Shown here: positions 45,001 through 53,537 of the stretch, piece by piece | Layout of the letters: every line of letters begins with the position of its first letter | How positions within the stretch are numbered: position 1 is the stretch's first letter | Assembly (NCBI GenBank): GCA_963666705.2 | Contig: CAXXKO010000024.1 | Location: 186,001 to 250,000 of the forward strand | Length of the DNA stretch: 64,000 bases | DNA from: G963666705 sp963666705 | Lineage (GTDB): Bacteria; Pseudomonadota; Alphaproteobacteria; CADEGL01 | Direction of reading: 5' to 3' | The notes under the pieces: generated by a model | Database searches by the model: none | Seen by the model: the letters and a program-made list of their open reading frames with translations, nothing else | Told to the model about the DNA's origin: nothing | Program-made: the position numbers and the translations under genes

Positions 45001-46497
45001 ATGGTTTCGACCAGCGCGGGGGCGCTCGCCGTCCTGAGCACCGAGGAGATGGGCCGCGCCGACACGGCCGCCGCCGCGGCCGGCGTGCCGGGCGCGGTGC
45101 TGATGGGGCATGCCGGCGCCGCCGTCGCCCGTGCGGTCATGGACCGCTGGTCGCCCCGACCGGCGGTCGTGCTGTGCGGCCCCGGCAACAACGGGGGCGA
45201 CGGGTACGTCGTCGCGCGGCTGCTGGCCGAGGCGGGCTGGACCGTCGAGCTCGCGTCGTTGGGCGGGGTCGGGCGCCTCGCGGGCGATGCGGCGGTCCAT
45301 GCCGCGCACTGGTCGGGTCCGGTGAGGGCGCTCGAGCCCGCCGTCCTCGACGGCGCGGCCCTCGTCGTCGATGCGCTGTTCGGCGCCGGCCTCGCGCGCG
45401 CCCTCGACGGACCCGCGCGCGCGGTCGTCGATGCGGTGGGCGCTCGCCGGCTCGCCCTCGCCGCCATCGACGTGCCGAGCGGGGTCGACGGCGATACGGG
45501 CGCCGTCCTCGGCGCGGCGCCGCAAGCGCGGCTCACGGTCACCTTCTTCCGCAAGAAGCCGGCCCACCTGCTGCTCCCCGGCCGCGCCTTGTGCGGTGAG
45601 GTGGTGGTGGCCGATATCGGGATACCTGAGGGCGTGCTGGGAGAGATCGCACCCCGCCTCAGCGAGAACGGCCCGGCCCTGTGGGCCACGCGGCTGCCGC
45701 GCCCGAGCCTCGCCGGCCACAAGTACGACCGCGGCCACGCCCTCATCCTCGGCGGGACCGAGATGACCGGGGCGGCGCGGCTGGCCGCGCGCGGCGCCAT
45801 GCGGGCCGGCGCCGGGCTCGTCACCATCGCGAGCGCGCCCGCCGCCCTGCCGATCTACGCGGCCTGCATGGCGGGTCTCCTGACCGCGCCCATCACCGAT
45901 GCGCGAGGCTTTGCCGCCCTGCTCGGGGACGCGCGCAAGAACGCCGTGCTGGTGGGGCCCGGCGCCGGGATCGACGAGACCACGCGCGCGGCGACCCTCG
46001 CCACCCTCGACGCCGGCAAGGCGGCCGTGCTCGACGCGGACGCCCTGACCGTCTTCGGCGACGACCCGGAGGCGCTGTTCGGCCGCCTCCATCCGGCCTG
46101 CCTGCTGACCCCCCACGAGGGGGAATTCGCCCGCCTCTTCGATGGAACCGGCTCCAAGCTCGAGCGCGCGCGGGCGGCCGCGGCGCGGAGCGGGGCCGCC
46201 GTCCTGCTCAAGGGCGCCGATACGGTGATCGCGGCACCGGACGGCCGCGCCGCGATCAACGCCAACGCGCCGCCCACCCTGGCCACGGCCGGGGCGGGGG
46301 ACGTGCTGGCGGGGATCGCCCTCGGCCTCATGGCCCAGGGCTTGGCGGCGTTCAGCGCGGGCGCCGCGGCGGCCTGGCTGCACGGCGCGGCGGCGGCGGC
46401 GTTCGGGCCCGGTCTGATCGCCGAGGACATCGCCGAGGCCCTGCCCGGCGTCTGGCGCGGGCTTGCCGGGGTCATGCAAGAGAGCGGTGCGCAATGA
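45001..46497 (+). CDS. nnr: bifunctional NAD(P)H-hydrate epimerase/ADP-dependent NAD(P)H-hydrate dehydratase
   Basis: 498 residues. The N-terminal half is the YjeF epimerase domain (VVLCGPGNNGGDGYVVARLL near residue 57, IDVPSGVDGDTGAVLG near 155). The C-terminal half is the ribokinase-like dehydratase (HKYDRGHALILGGTEMTGAA, LLTPHEGEFARLF and the anion-hole motif TLATAGAGDVLAGIALGLM). Together the two activities repair hydrated NAD(P)H. The TGA overlaps the ATG of the malonyl-CoA decarboxylase gene, so the two are cotranscribed. Confidence 0.93.
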   Translation: MVSTSAGALAVLSTEEMGRADTAAAAAGVPGAVLMGHAGAAVARAVMDRWSPRPAVVLCGPGNNGGDGYVVARLLAEAGWTVELASLGGVGRLAGDAAVHAAHWSGPVRALEPAVLDGAALVVDALFGAGLARALDGPARAVVDAVGARRLALAAIDVPSGVDGDTGAVLGAAPQARLTVTFFRKKPAHLLLPGRALCGEVVVADIGIPEGVLGEIAPRLSENGPALWATRLPRPSLAGHKYDRGHALILGGTEMTGAARLAARGAMRAGAGLVTIASAPAALPIYAACMAGLLTAPITDARGFAALLGDARKNAVLVGPGAGIDETTRAATLATLDAGKAAVLDADALTVFGDDPEALFGRLHPACLLTPHEGEFARLFDGTGSKLERARAAAARSGAAVLLKGADTVIAAPDGRAAINANAPPTLATAGAGDVLAGIALGLMAQGLAAFSAGAAAAWLHGAAAAAFGPGLIAEDIAEALPGVWRGLAGVMQESGAQ

Positions 46498-47952
46498 GCG
46501 AAGATACCACACCACGGGACGAGGAGGCGGCCCGAGGCTTCCTCGACTGGACCTTCGAGAGGGTGCGGAACGCCTGGCGGGATGTCGCGGAATCGGCGCG
46601 CGACGTGATTTCGAGTGCCCCCAGGCCGGAGCTGTCGGACGAAGACGCGGCGCGGCTTCGCGGCCAGATCCAGGCCTGCCTCGACGCCGTGGGGGGGTGC
46701 GGTCTCGGCCCGGGCGCGGGCGGCGGACCTCGGCCGCACCTACCTGTTGCTCAATGCCGAGGGGCGGGAGCGCTTCCTCAGGCTGCTCGCGGCTGAATTC
46801 GACGTCGACGGCGCGACGGTGGACGCGGCCGCGGCGCGGCTGGGCGAGGCGGGGAGCCCGGCGGGGCGGCGCGCGGCCGAGGATGATCTGCGGCGCGCGC
46901 TACAGCCCCCGCGAGTCACGCTCCTGACCCAGTTCAACGCCCTGCCGGAGGGCGTCAAGTTCCTGGTCGACATGCGCGCCGAGCTCCTGCGGCTGCGCGG
47001 CGCCGACACCGCCCTCGACGCCCTCGAGGCGGACCTGAAGCGCCTGCTCGCCTCCTGGTTCGACGTCGGCTTCCTGGAGTTGCGCCGGATCACCTGGGAC
47101 GCCTCGGCGGTGCTGCTCGAGAAGCTGATCGCCTACGAGGCGGTCCACGCCATCAGGGGCTGGGAGGACCTCAAGAACCGGCTCGACTCGGACCGCCGGT
47201 GCTTCGCCTTCTTTCATCCGAGCATGCCGGAGGAGCCGCTCATCTTCGTCGAGGTGGCGCTCGTCGACGGCCTCGCCGACAACATCCACCATCTACTCGA
47301 CCAGGAAGCGCCCGTGGGCGATGCCGGCGACGCCAACACGGCGATCTTCTACTCGATCTCGAACGCCCAACAGGGGTTGGCCGGGATCAGCTTCGGCGGC
47401 TTCCTCATCAAGCGGGTCGCCGACCACCTCGCCGCCGAATTCAAGGGCCTCAAGACGTTCGCCACCCTCTCGCCCATGCCTGGCTTCATGGGCTGGCTCG
47501 CGGCGCGGGCGGCGGCGGCGAAGGAAGGGGAGGGCGAAGCGGGCCTCCTGACCAAGGGCGACCTCAAGGCCCTGGCCGGCCTCGCGCAGCCGGTCGAGGA
47601 CCTGGCCGGCCTCGCCGGGTTGCTGGCCGGGGAGGACTGGCACGGGGACGGGGAGATGGCGCCGGCGCTCAAGGCGCCGGTGATGCGGCTCGGCGCCCAC
47701 TACCTGATGCGCGAGCGGCGCGCGGGGAAGCGCGCGCTCGATCCCGTCGCCCACTTTCATCTCTCCAATGGCGCCCGGATGGAGCGCTTGAACTGGCTCG
47801 CCGATACGTCACCCAAGGGGCTTGCGGAATCAGGGGGTATGATGGTCAATTACGAATACCGGCTGGGCGAGATCGAGGCCAATCACGAGGTCTATACGGC
47901 CGATCACAGGATTTCCGCCTCAACCCAGATGCGTGGATTCTCGCGTGGGTAA
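46494..47952 (+). CDS. mcd: malonyl-CoA decarboxylase, with an apparent one-base frameshift
   Basis: The ATG at 46494 overlaps the preceding TGA. It reads about 67 codons (EEAARGFLDWTFERVRNAWRD onward, helical N-terminal domain), then meets a run of seven G at 46691-46697. In the reading frame one base over, the family sequence continues without a gap (ARAADLGRTYLLLNAEGRERF) to a TAA at 47952. One G fewer would restore a single frame of about 485 residues. The catalytic part has TLSPMPGF with the active serine and AHFHLSNGARMERLNW with the histidine. It converts malonyl-CoA to acetyl-CoA. A sequencing indel in the G run is the simplest reading. Confidence 0.82.
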
Positions 47953-48108
47953 ATAGCCTTTATTTCAATTCGTTGTGTGCAAATATGACAATACGGCATG
48001 AGGCGATCATCAGCCATTGCGTCCTGTTAACGATTCATTATAGAAAGGATGACTGAATAACAATTCGTCGAAGTGGGTTCGTCGCGAGGAGGGAGGGTCC
48101 GCGCTGTC

Positions 48109-48384
48109 ATGAATTTCCTAGGACGCCAGCTCCCGAGCATGTTTTTCAAGCGGGGCGATCAGATCGAGTACATCAAGACGGGCTCGACATTTCGCTGCGT
48201 TCACGCGGATCGAATGGTGGAGACGGCGGAGGTGATCTCCGTCTACACCGATACCTTCGGCATTCCTCACATCCGTTACTCGGTCAGTTTCGAGCGGCCG
48301 TACCGCGAGCGCCTCCAGGATGGACCGCGCATCCTCGTGCTGCGATCGTTCTTCGATCATTTCAGCGAGCGCGTGCACGCCTGA
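48109..48384 (+). CDS. small protein of unknown function
   Basis: 91 residues from the ATG at 48109. It is compact and mostly beta (KRGDQIEYIKTGSTFRCVHA, ETAEVISVYTDTFGIPHIRYSVSF) with an RILVLRSFFDHF end. I do not recognise the family. The upstream 150 bp (47953-48108) are markedly AT-richer than the rest of the window and probably hold its promoter. The next gene starts 100 bp downstream on the same strand. Confidence 0.6.
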   Translation: MNFLGRQLPSMFFKRGDQIEYIKTGSTFRCVHADRMVETAEVISVYTDTFGIPHIRYSVSFERPYRERLQDGPRILVLRSFFDHFSERVHA

Positions 48385-48484
48385 GCGCCGTGGCGGCGAG
48401 GGTCGCCATACTCGTCCGACCGACGCAGGGTGCGAATCCGTGGGTCCGCGCCCCCGCGCGCGCGGCGGGCGGGCGAAGCGCGCC

Positions 48485-50911
48485 ATGATCGATTCCATAT
48501 CCGCCATGCGCAAGGGCAGCGCGCCGGAGCCCGATACCCTCGCCGCCCTGCGTCAGCTCGAACGCAAGGTGCTGTGGCTGTCGAGCTGGATGATCCACAA
48601 CGCCAACCACCTGCGGCCCAGTGACGACGGCCTCAAGGTCGGCGGCCACCAGGCCTCGAGCGCCTCGGTCGCCACCATCCTGACGGCGCTCTATTTCCAC
48701 GTTCTGCGCCCGGAGGACCGGGTGGCGGTCAAGCCCCATGCGAGCCCCGTCTACCATGCCATCCAATACCTCCTCGGGCGGCAGACGCGCGAGAAGCTCG
48801 AGCGCTTCCGGGGCCTCGGCGGCGCCCAGTCCTACCCATCGCGCACCAAGGACACGGACGACGTCGATTTTTCGACCGGCTCCGTCGGCCTCGGCGTCGC
48901 CGTGACGCTGTTCGCCGCGCTGGCGCGGGACTACGTGGCGTTCCACGATCTGGCGCCGCCCGAGCCTTGCGCGGGGCGCATGGTCGCCGTGATGGGCGAC
49001 GCCGAGCTCGACGAGGGCAACGTATTCGAGGCCCTGCTCGAGGGCTGGAAGCACGATGTGCGGAACCTGTGGTGGGTCATCGACTACAACCGCCAGAGCC
49101 TCGACAGCGTCGTCATCGACAAGCTGTTCCAGAAGATCAAGGACTTCTTCCAGGCCGTGGGCTGGGAAGTGGTGATGCTCAAGTACGGCAAGCGCCTCGA
49201 GGCCACCTTCGCGCGGCCTGGCGGGGCGGTCTTGCGCGACTGGATCGACAACTGCCCCAACGACCTCTACGCGGCGCTCACCTTCAAGGGCGGTGCCGCG
49301 TGGCGCGCCCGCCTCTCGGGCGATCTGGGCGACGACGCCTTCGTGCGCGTGCTGTTGCACGAATGCGACGACGCGGCGCTGCACGCACTGATGACCAACC
49401 TCGCCGGGCACGATATGGCGGCGGTGCTCGAAGCCTTCGCGGCGGTCGATTCGGACCTTCCCCACTGCTTCATCGCCTATACCGTCAAGGGCTTCGGCCT
49501 GCCCTTCGCGGGCCACAAGGACAACCACGCCGGCCTCATGAACCCTGCCCAGATGGCCGTTTTCCAGAGCGAGATGGGCATCGCCGCGGGCGACGAGTGG
49601 GAGCCCTTCGCCGGCCTCGACCTGCCGGCGGATGCGCTCGCGGCCTTCCTCGCGGGCGTGCCCTTCGCCCAAGGCTGGCCCCGCCGGCACCGCGGCGAGC
49701 CGGTGCCCGTCCCGGCGCGCCTCGCGCCGCCCACGGCCGGTGGGCGCGCCATCTCGACCCAGGATGCCTTCGGCCGCATCCTCAACGACATCAGCCGGGC
49801 GGATGGGCCGCTCGCCGAGCGCATCGTCACCACCTCGCCCGATGTCACCGTCTCGACCAACCTGGGGCCATGGGTCAACCAGCGCGGCCTCTTCAACCGC
49901 GCCGACCGGGCCGACGTCTTCAAGGAGGAGAAAGTCGTCTCCGCCCAGCGCTGGGCCATGAGCCGCCGGGGCCAGCATTTCGAGCTCGGCATCGCCGAGA
50001 ACAACCTGTTCCTGATGCTCGCCGCCCTGGGCCTGGCCGACCCCTTGTTCGGCGCCCGCCTGCTGCCCATCGGCACGCTCTACGACCCCTTCATCGCGCG
50101 CGGCCTCGATGCCCTCAACTACGCGGCCTACCAGGATGCGCGGTTCATGGTCGTGGGCACGCCGTCGGGCATCACCCTGGCGCCCGAGGGCGGCGCGCAC
50201 CAGTCGGTCTCGACCCCGCTGATCGGCATGGCGCAGGACGGCGTCGCCGCCTTCGAGCCCGCCTTCGTCGATGAGCTGGCGATCATCATGGCCTGGGCCT
50301 TCGACTATATGCAGCGCGAGGGCGGCCGGCCCAGCCGCACGGGCTGGGCGCGGGACGTGGGCGGCGGATCGGTCTACCTGAGGCTCTCGACGCGCCCGAT
50401 ATCGCAGCCCGCGCGCGAGATGTCGGATACGCTCGCCCAGGACATCATCACCGGCGGCTATTGGCTCCACCCGCCGGCACCGGGGGCCGAGCTGGCGATC
50501 GCCTATTCGGGCGCCGTAGCACCAGGGGCGTTGGAGGCCTGGGAGCAGGTGCGCGAGGACGTGCCCGGCGCCGGCCTCCTCGCCGTTACCTCCGCCGACC
50601 GTCTCAACGCGGGCTGGACGGCGGCCGACCGCGCCGCGCGGGCGGACGGGCGCGTGGCGCGGCCGCGGATCGAGGAGATTCTGGCGCCCCTCGCCCCCGA
50701 CGCGGCGCTCGTCACCGTGATCGATGGCCATCCGGCGACGCTCGCTTGGCTCGGCTCGGTCATGGGCCACCGGGTCCATGCCCTCGGGGTCGAGCATTTC
50801 GGCCAGACAGGCACCATCGGCGACCTTCACCGGGTCTACGGCATCGATGCCGACGCCATCCTCGGCGCCTGCGCGCAGGTCAGCCTGATGCGGGCGCGGG
50901 CGAGCCCCTGA
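48485..50911 (+). CDS. AceE-like/transketolase-type thiamine-diphosphate enzyme
   Basis: 808 residues from the ATG at 48485. The N-terminal TPP domain has HASPVYHAIQYLLG and GDAELDEGNVFEALLEG with IDYNRQSLD further on, the metal-pyrophosphate region (the usual GDG reads GDA). FFQAVGWEVVMLKYGKRLEATF is like the homodimeric pyruvate dehydrogenase E1. The pyrimidine-binding domain has GQHFELGIAENNLFLMLAALG and the C-terminal domain VHALGVEHFGQTGTIGDLHRVYGI. It should transfer a two-carbon or acyl unit through TPP. Shorter than AceE, its exact reaction is not set. Confidence 0.8.
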   Translation: MIDSISAMRKGSAPEPDTLAALRQLERKVLWLSSWMIHNANHLRPSDDGLKVGGHQASSASVATILTALYFHVLRPEDRVAVKPHASPVYHAIQYLLGRQTREKLERFRGLGGAQSYPSRTKDTDDVDFSTGSVGLGVAVTLFAALARDYVAFHDLAPPEPCAGRMVAVMGDAELDEGNVFEALLEGWKHDVRNLWWVIDYNRQSLDSVVIDKLFQKIKDFFQAVGWEVVMLKYGKRLEATFARPGGAVLRDWIDNCPNDLYAALTFKGGAAWRARLSGDLGDDAFVRVLLHECDDAALHALMTNLAGHDMAAVLEAFAAVDSDLPHCFIAYTVKGFGLPFAGHKDNHAGLMNPAQMAVFQSEMGIAAGDEWEPFAGLDLPADALAAFLAGVPFAQGWPRRHRGEPVPVPARLAPPTAGGRAISTQDAFGRILNDISRADGPLAERIVTTSPDVTVSTNLGPWVNQRGLFNRADRADVFKEEKVVSAQRWAMSRRGQHFELGIAENNLFLMLAALGLADPLFGARLLPIGTLYDPFIARGLDALNYAAYQDARFMVVGTPSGITLAPEGGAHQSVSTPLIGMAQDGVAAFEPAFVDELAIIMAWAFDYMQREGGRPSRTGWARDVGGGSVYLRLSTRPISQPAREMSDTLAQDIITGGYWLHPPAPGAELAIAYSGAVAPGALEAWEQVREDVPGAGLLAVTSADRLNAGWTAADRAARADGRVARPRIEEILAPLAPDAALVTVIDGHPATLAWLGSVMGHRVHALGVEHFGQTGTIGDLHRVYGIDADAILGACAQVSLMRARASP

Positions 50912-50953
50912 GCGCCGCATTTCCCGCCATCGACGAGGTCGGTGCAGCACCTG

Positions 50954-50981
50954 TTGCGCGCGCGGGGTGGTATGCTATAGA
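50954..50981 (+). promoter_or_regulatory. candidate promoter of tRNA-Leu
   Basis: TTGCGC (50954-50959), a 16-bp spacer and TATAGA (50976-50981), ending 52 bp before the tRNA. The -10 box is close to consensus, the -35 moderate. Confidence 0.5.
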
Positions 50982-51033
50982 CACCGCGCGACTTCGGCCG
51001 GGGGCGTCCGGCCGCTTCCGGGAATTCTGGCGA

Positions 51034-51118
51034 GCGGGCGTGGTGGAACTGGTAGACACGCAGGTTTTAGGTATCTGTGACGAAAGTCGTGGGGGTTCAA
51101 ATCCCTCCGCCCGCACCA
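51034..51118 (+). tRNA. tRNA-Leu (UAG anticodon)
   Basis: An 85-nt cloverleaf with acceptor GCGGGCG/CGCCCGC, D arm with GGTAGAC, anticodon stem CAGGT/ATCTG holding loop TTTAGGT (anticodon TAG), a long variable arm typical of class II tRNA, the T arm GGGGGTTCAAATCCCTC and an encoded CCA (51116-51118). It lies upstream of tig. Confidence 0.95.
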
Positions 51119-51191
51119 GACCGGCGCCGTTCACCGAAGCGGACGGGGCCGGTCGCGCGATGTGTCTCCAGCTCACGGACGGGTAACGGAT

Positions 51192-52655
51192 ATGCAGGTG
51201 ACCGAGACCAACACCGAGGGCCTCAAGCGCGCCTACAAGGTCGTGATTCCGGCCCACGATATCGAGGCCCAGATGACGGCCCGCCTCCAGGAGGTCGGGC
51301 GCTCGGTCAACGTGCCCGGCTTCCGCCCCGGCAAGGTGCCGCTCGGCATCCTCAGGTCGCGCTTCGGGGTGGCCGTGAAGGGCGAGGTGGTGGAGCTCGC
51401 GGTCTCGGAGAGTTCGGGTCAGGCGATCCAGGACAACCAGCTGCGGCCCGCCGTCCAGCCCCGCGTCGAGATCATCGCCTTCGAAGATGGCGGCGACCTC
51501 GAATATACGCTCGAGGTCGAGACCCTGCCCGAGATCGAGCTGATGGATTTCTCCGAGCTCAAGCTGGAGCGCCTGGAGGCCGGGGTCGATGACGCGGCGG
51601 TCGAGACCGAGCTCACGGCCCTCAGCGAGCGGTTCAAGCAGCTCTCCGACGTGGACAAGGGCCACGCCGCGGGAGAAGGCGATGTGGCGTTGGTCGATTT
51701 CGAGGGCAGCATCGACGGCACCCCCTTTCCCGGCGGCACGGCCGAGGGCTACCACCTGGCGATCGGCGCCGGGATGTTCATCCCGGGTTTCGAGGACCAG
51801 CTCGTAGGCGCGAAGGCGGGCGAGAGCCGGGACGTGACGGTCACCTTTCCCGAGGATTACGGCAACGAGGAGCTGGCCGGGAAGGAGGCCATGTTCGCGG
51901 TCCAGATCAAGGAAGTCAAGGGGCAGGTGGCAGCGCCCATTGACGACGAGCTGGCGCAGCGCCTGGGCGAGGAGAGTCTCGAAAGCCTCAAGGCCGCCAT
52001 GCGTCAGCGCCTCGAGAGCGAGTACAAATCGGTCAGCCGATCGAATCTGAAGCGCAAGATGTTCGACATCCTCGCGGAGAAGCACGATTTCCCCCTGCCC
52101 GAAAGCATGGTCGAGCAGGAGTTCGGGCAGATCTGGCAGCGGGTCGAGGCGGCCAAGGGAGCGGGCGAGCTCGACGAGGACGATGCCGCGAAGAACGAGG
52201 CCGAGCTCGAGGCCGATTACCGCGCCATTGCCGAGCGCCGCGTGCGCGTCGGCCTCCTGCTCTCCGATGTGGGCGGCCGGAACAACATCGCGGCCTCGCC
52301 CGAGGAAGTGAACCGGGCCATGATGGAGGAGGTGCGCCGCTACCCCGGCCAGGAACGGCAAATGCTGGAGCTCTACAGCAACAACCCGGCCTTGGCGGAC
52401 AGCCTGCGCGCACCCATCATCGAGGACAAGGTCGTCGATTTCATCATCGAGCTGGCCGATGTCGCGAGCCGCCCGGTCTCGATCGAGGAGCTGCTGAACC
52501 CGAGCGCGGGGGACGAGAAGCCGGCGCCGAAAAAGAAGCCGGCGCGGAAGGCGAAAGGGGCCAAGAAGACGGCCAAGGCCAAGAAGGACGAGGCCGCGGA
52601 GCCAGCCGCCGGCGCGGACGTCGCGGACGCCGACGTGGACGCGAAGGAAGGTTGA
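51192..52655 (+). CDS. tig: trigger factor (ribosome-associated chaperone/peptidyl-prolyl isomerase)
   Basis: 487 residues from the ATG at 51192. The ribosome-binding domain holds the GFRPGKVP motif near residue 42. The FKBP-type domain runs from about residue 155 (GEGDVALVDFEGSIDGTPFPGG, AGMFIPGFEDQLVGAKAGE). A helical C-terminal chaperone region follows. The last 50 residues are a Lys/Ala-rich tail (KPAPKKKPARKAKGAKK) longer than in E. coli TF. It is the first gene of the tig-clpP-clpX-lon array and cotranscription with clpP (49 bp gap) is likely. Confidence 0.96.
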   Translation: MQVTETNTEGLKRAYKVVIPAHDIEAQMTARLQEVGRSVNVPGFRPGKVPLGILRSRFGVAVKGEVVELAVSESSGQAIQDNQLRPAVQPRVEIIAFEDGGDLEYTLEVETLPEIELMDFSELKLERLEAGVDDAAVETELTALSERFKQLSDVDKGHAAGEGDVALVDFEGSIDGTPFPGGTAEGYHLAIGAGMFIPGFEDQLVGAKAGESRDVTVTFPEDYGNEELAGKEAMFAVQIKEVKGQVAAPIDDELAQRLGEESLESLKAAMRQRLESEYKSVSRSNLKRKMFDILAEKHDFPLPESMVEQEFGQIWQRVEAAKGAGELDEDDAAKNEAELEADYRAIAERRVRVGLLLSDVGGRNNIAASPEEVNRAMMEEVRRYPGQERQMLELYSNNPALADSLRAPIIEDKVVDFIIELADVASRPVSIEELLNPSAGDEKPAPKKKPARKAKGAKKTAKAKKDEAAEPAAGADVADADVDAKEG

Positions 52656-52704
52656 GGCGCGCCGGGCGGCGCCCCACGGACCCAAGGATAAGGAAACACG
52701 AGGC

Positions 52705-53361
52705 ATGGCCGACGGTTTCGAGACCCAGATGCAGACCCTGGTGCCCATGGTGGTCGAGCAGACCAACCGGGGCGAACGGGCCTACGACATCTTCTCGCGC
52801 TTGCTCAAGGAGCGCATCATCTTCGTGACCGGGCCGATCCACGACGGCGTCGCCAGCCTGATCTGCGCCCAGCTCCTGTTCCTCGAATCCGAGCAACCGA
52901 GCAAGGACATCTCCTGCTATATCAACTCCCCCGGCGGCATGGTCAGCTCGGGCCTGGCCATCTACGACACCATGCAGTACATCCGGCCCGACATCGTGAC
53001 CGTGTGCGTGGGGCAGGCCGCCTCCATGGGCTCGCTCCTGCTGGCGGCCGGGGCCGAGGGCAAACGCTATGCCCTGCCCAACGCCCGCATCATGGTGCAC
53101 CAGCCCTCGGGCGGCGCGCAGGGTCAGGCCACCGATATCGAGATCCACGCCCGCGAGATCCTGGCGCTGCGGGCCCGGCTCAACGATATCTACGTGAAGC
53201 ATACGGGCCAGCCGATCGAGGTCATCGAGGCGGCGGTCGAGCGCGACAACTTCCTCTCGCCCCCGGAGGCGAAGGAATTCGGCCTCATCGACGAGGTGGT
53301 CTCGCGGCGCTCGAGCAGCGAGGCCGAGGATGGCGACGGCGACCGGGGGGACCGTAAATAA
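52705..53361 (+). CDS. clpP: ATP-dependent Clp protease proteolytic subunit
   Basis: 218 residues. The active serine lies in GQAASMGSLLLAAG near residue 111 and the histidine in RIMVHQPSGGAQGQ near 136, with the aspartate further on (AVERDNFLSPPEAKEFGLIDEV). Fourteen subunits form the barrel that ClpX or ClpA feeds. GGAAACACGAGGC precedes the ATG. It sits 176 bp upstream of clpX and forms the usual clpP-clpX neighbour pair. Confidence 0.97.
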   Translation: MADGFETQMQTLVPMVVEQTNRGERAYDIFSRLLKERIIFVTGPIHDGVASLICAQLLFLESEQPSKDISCYINSPGGMVSSGLAIYDTMQYIRPDIVTVCVGQAASMGSLLLAAGAEGKRYALPNARIMVHQPSGGAQGQATDIEIHAREILALRARLNDIYVKHTGQPIEVIEAAVERDNFLSPPEAKEFGLIDEVVSRRSSSEAEDGDGDRGDRK

Positions 53362-53488
53362 TCCGCCGCCACGTTTACCGAATCTTGACTATGGGCCGGC
53401 ATGGTAAAGGCAGGCTGTGACGAGGCCATGAATGCGGTGGGCGCCCTTGGGCGAGGTTGCTAAATTATGCGTTGTGCCGAATTGGCGC

Positions 53489-53515
53489 GTGTGGGTAACA
53501 TGACCATGCCCACAC
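53489..53515 (+). other. inverted repeat upstream of clpX
   Basis: GTGTGGG (53489-53495) and CCCACAC (53509-53515) are a perfect 7-bp inverted repeat spaced by 13 bases, ending 22 bp before the clpX ATG. It could be an operator or an RNA hairpin in the leader. The 176-bp clpP-clpX gap shows no other clear element. Confidence 0.4.
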
Positions 53516-53537
53516 ACAAAGGATCCAAGGGGCGCGA

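Noticed and set aside
48362..50950. Minus-strand open frame of 862 codons opposite the TPP enzyme
   Set aside because: It mirrors the plus-strand gene, has no family motif, and arises from high third-position GC.
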